Shown here one piece after another: positions 63,324 to 64,000 of a stretch of 64,000 nucleotides of DNA. Under the pieces are notes generated by a model. The model ran no database searches and was not told the origin of the DNA. It saw only the letters and a program-made list of their open reading frames with translations. The DNA is from Pseudomonas oryzihabitans (GTDB taxonomy: Bacteria > Pseudomonadota > Gammaproteobacteria > Pseudomonadales > Pseudomonadaceae). The translations under genes were made by a program, and so were the position numbers. The stretch spans positions 248,001-312,000 of the forward strand of contig NZ_VDND01000006.1 in the NCBI RefSeq assembly GCF_007665395.1. Direction: 5' to 3'. How positions within the stretch are numbered: the stretch's first letter is position 1; the number at the start of each line of letters is the position of its first letter.

Positions 63324-63824
63324 TTACCGGCTGGGTAACAGGGGTGCCAGGCGTTCCAGGCCCGCGAAAGGGCAGGCGGCCAGCAGGTCGGGCAGCCGGC
63401 GGCCATCGGGCAGCTGCAGCTCGGGCGCGAGATCGGCCAGCGGATAGAGCACGAAGGCCCGCGCCTGCAGGTGATAGTGGGGGACCTGCAGGCGCGGTTC
63501 GTCGATCAGTCGCGCGCCGAACAGCAGGATGTCGATGTCGAGGGTGCGGGGCCCCCAGCGCTCGTCCTTGCGCACCCGGCCCTGCTGCTGTTCGATGGCC
63601 TGGGTGGCGTCGAGCAGGGCCAGGGGCGCCAGACGAGTGTCCAGGGCGGCCACGGCATTGACGTAGCGCGGCTGGTCGGGCGGGCCAAGGGGATCGCTGG
63701 CGTAGAAGGACGAGACCGCGACCAGGTGGCTGTCAGCCACCTCGGCCAGGGCCTGCAGGGCCGCTTCGAGTTGCTGCCGCGGCTCGGCCAGGTTGCTGCC
63801 CAGGCCGAGATAGACCCGCTCCAT
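63324..63824 (-). CDS. folK: 6-hydroxymethyl-7,8-dihydropterin pyrophosphokinase
   Basis: A 166-residue HPPK with all signature residues: VYLGLGSNLAEPRQQLEAAL, VSSFYASDPLGPPDQPRYVN, and RVRKDERWGPRTLDIDILLF, including the two catalytic Arg of E. coli FolK. It transfers pyrophosphate from ATP to hydroxymethyl-dihydropterin in folate synthesis. Two adjacent ATG (63827, 63824) overlap the pcnB stop; either may be used. The paralogue behind folB at 22.3 kb lacks one of the Arg. Confidence 0.95.
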   Translation of the reverse strand: MERVYLGLGSNLAEPRQQLEAALQALAEVADSHLVAVSSFYASDPLGPPDQPRYVNAVAALDTRLAPLALLDATQAIEQQQGRVRKDERWGPRTLDIDILLFGARLIDEPRLQVPHYHLQARAFVLYPLADLAPELQLPDGRRLPDLLAACPFAGLERLAPLLPSR

Positions 63825-64000
63825 CATTCGTCGCCGGAGGTGGGCGCATCCGAGGTGCGCCGCTTGCGATTGCTGCCGCCGCGGCGGCGGCGCTTGGCCG
63901 GTGCGCCCTCGTCGCGGCTGAGGTTCTTGATCATCTCGCGGCGCTGGCTGTCGCCGACTTCCTGGTAGCGCGTCCACCATTCGCCCAGTCCGCCGGTCTC
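63824..64000 (-). CDS. pcnB: Poly(A) polymerase PcnB, C-terminal end (5' part outside window)
   Basis: The last 58 codons of a gene read on the minus strand off the window end: GEWWTRYQEVGDSQRREMI followed by a Lys/Arg-rich tail (PAKRRRRGGSNRKRR) and an acidic stop-proximal end. A basic C-terminus preceded by WW.R.. and the folK neighbour with overlapping stop identify it as PcnB, which adds poly(A) to RNA 3' ends. The catalytic domain is outside the window, so this rests on context and tail. Confidence 0.8.
   Translation of the reverse strand, partial: ETGGLGEWWTRYQEVGDSQRREMIKNLSRDEGAPAKRRRRGGSNRKRRTSDAPTSGDE

Overview
The window is one G+C-rich, gene-dense bacterial chromosome segment that reads as genus Pseudomonas. 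The evidence is the gene order known from P. aeruginosa: rpoD-dnaG-rpsU / tsaD, plsY, folB, cca, SpoVR-YeaH-PrkA, glpE-apaH-apaG-rsmA-pdxA-surA-lptD, amgK-murU-djlA, rpe-gph-trpE, trpGDC-vfr-osmC-speD, and pcnB-folK-panBC-pgi-acs. A GacA/Rsm-type small RNA and Vfr also fit. The species cannot be fixed. The trp genes are contiguous, with no pyocin cluster between trpE and trpG, and panD is absent between panC and pgi, so it is not P. aeruginosa itself.

Layout. 1-1.7 kb: end of a long-chain acyl-CoA dehydrogenase gene, then a small RNA with a perfect GacA upstream site and four hairpins exposing GGA, then a Pmp3-type membrane peptide. 1.9-8.1 kb: a signalling operon (hybrid kinase with three receiver domains, CheR, CheB without receiver, receiver-kinase). 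8.2-11.9 kb: uronate dehydrogenase and its lactonase, an acyltransferase behind a PHO-box-like site, a DUF4337 protein. 12.0-15.5 kb: an accessory patch with a HipBA toxin-antitoxin pair, a degenerate tRNA 3' copy, a low-G+C HEPN-like gene, degraded DNA with a G14 tract, and a CAT-anticodon tRNA gene. It looks like the remnant of a tRNA-targeting element.

15.6-37.3 kb: housekeeping genes, mostly on the minus strand: the macromolecular synthesis operon, tsaD, plsY, folate genes, cca, the stress kinase operon, and the LptD/SurA envelope operon. Three intergenic elements interrupt it: a ~105-bp palindrome between rpsU and dnaG, a repeat cluster beside cca, and a 199-bp inverted-repeat element that supplies the last base of the pdxA stop codon. 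37.5-46.6 kb: peptidoglycan recycling (amgK, murU), djlA, a DUF3530 gene, rpe, gph, a Trp-codon leader peptide and trpEGDC. 46.9-57.6 kb: a BCCT transporter, vfr, osmC, speD, a Na+/H+ antiporter, a PAS/GAF/GGDEF/EAL protein, a BON protein and a PA2169-type protein. 57.6-64 kb: acsA, pgi, panC, panB, folK and the 3' end of pcnB.

The strongest unusual signals are the Rsm small RNA, the tRNA-bounded island remnant, the terminator hairpin that also contains the cca ribosome binding site, the inverted-repeat element at the pdxA stop, and the trp leader. No clear undescribed multi-gene system is visible. The closest candidates are the CheR/CheB kinase cluster without a chemoreceptor and the orphan HEPN-like gene in the tRNA island.
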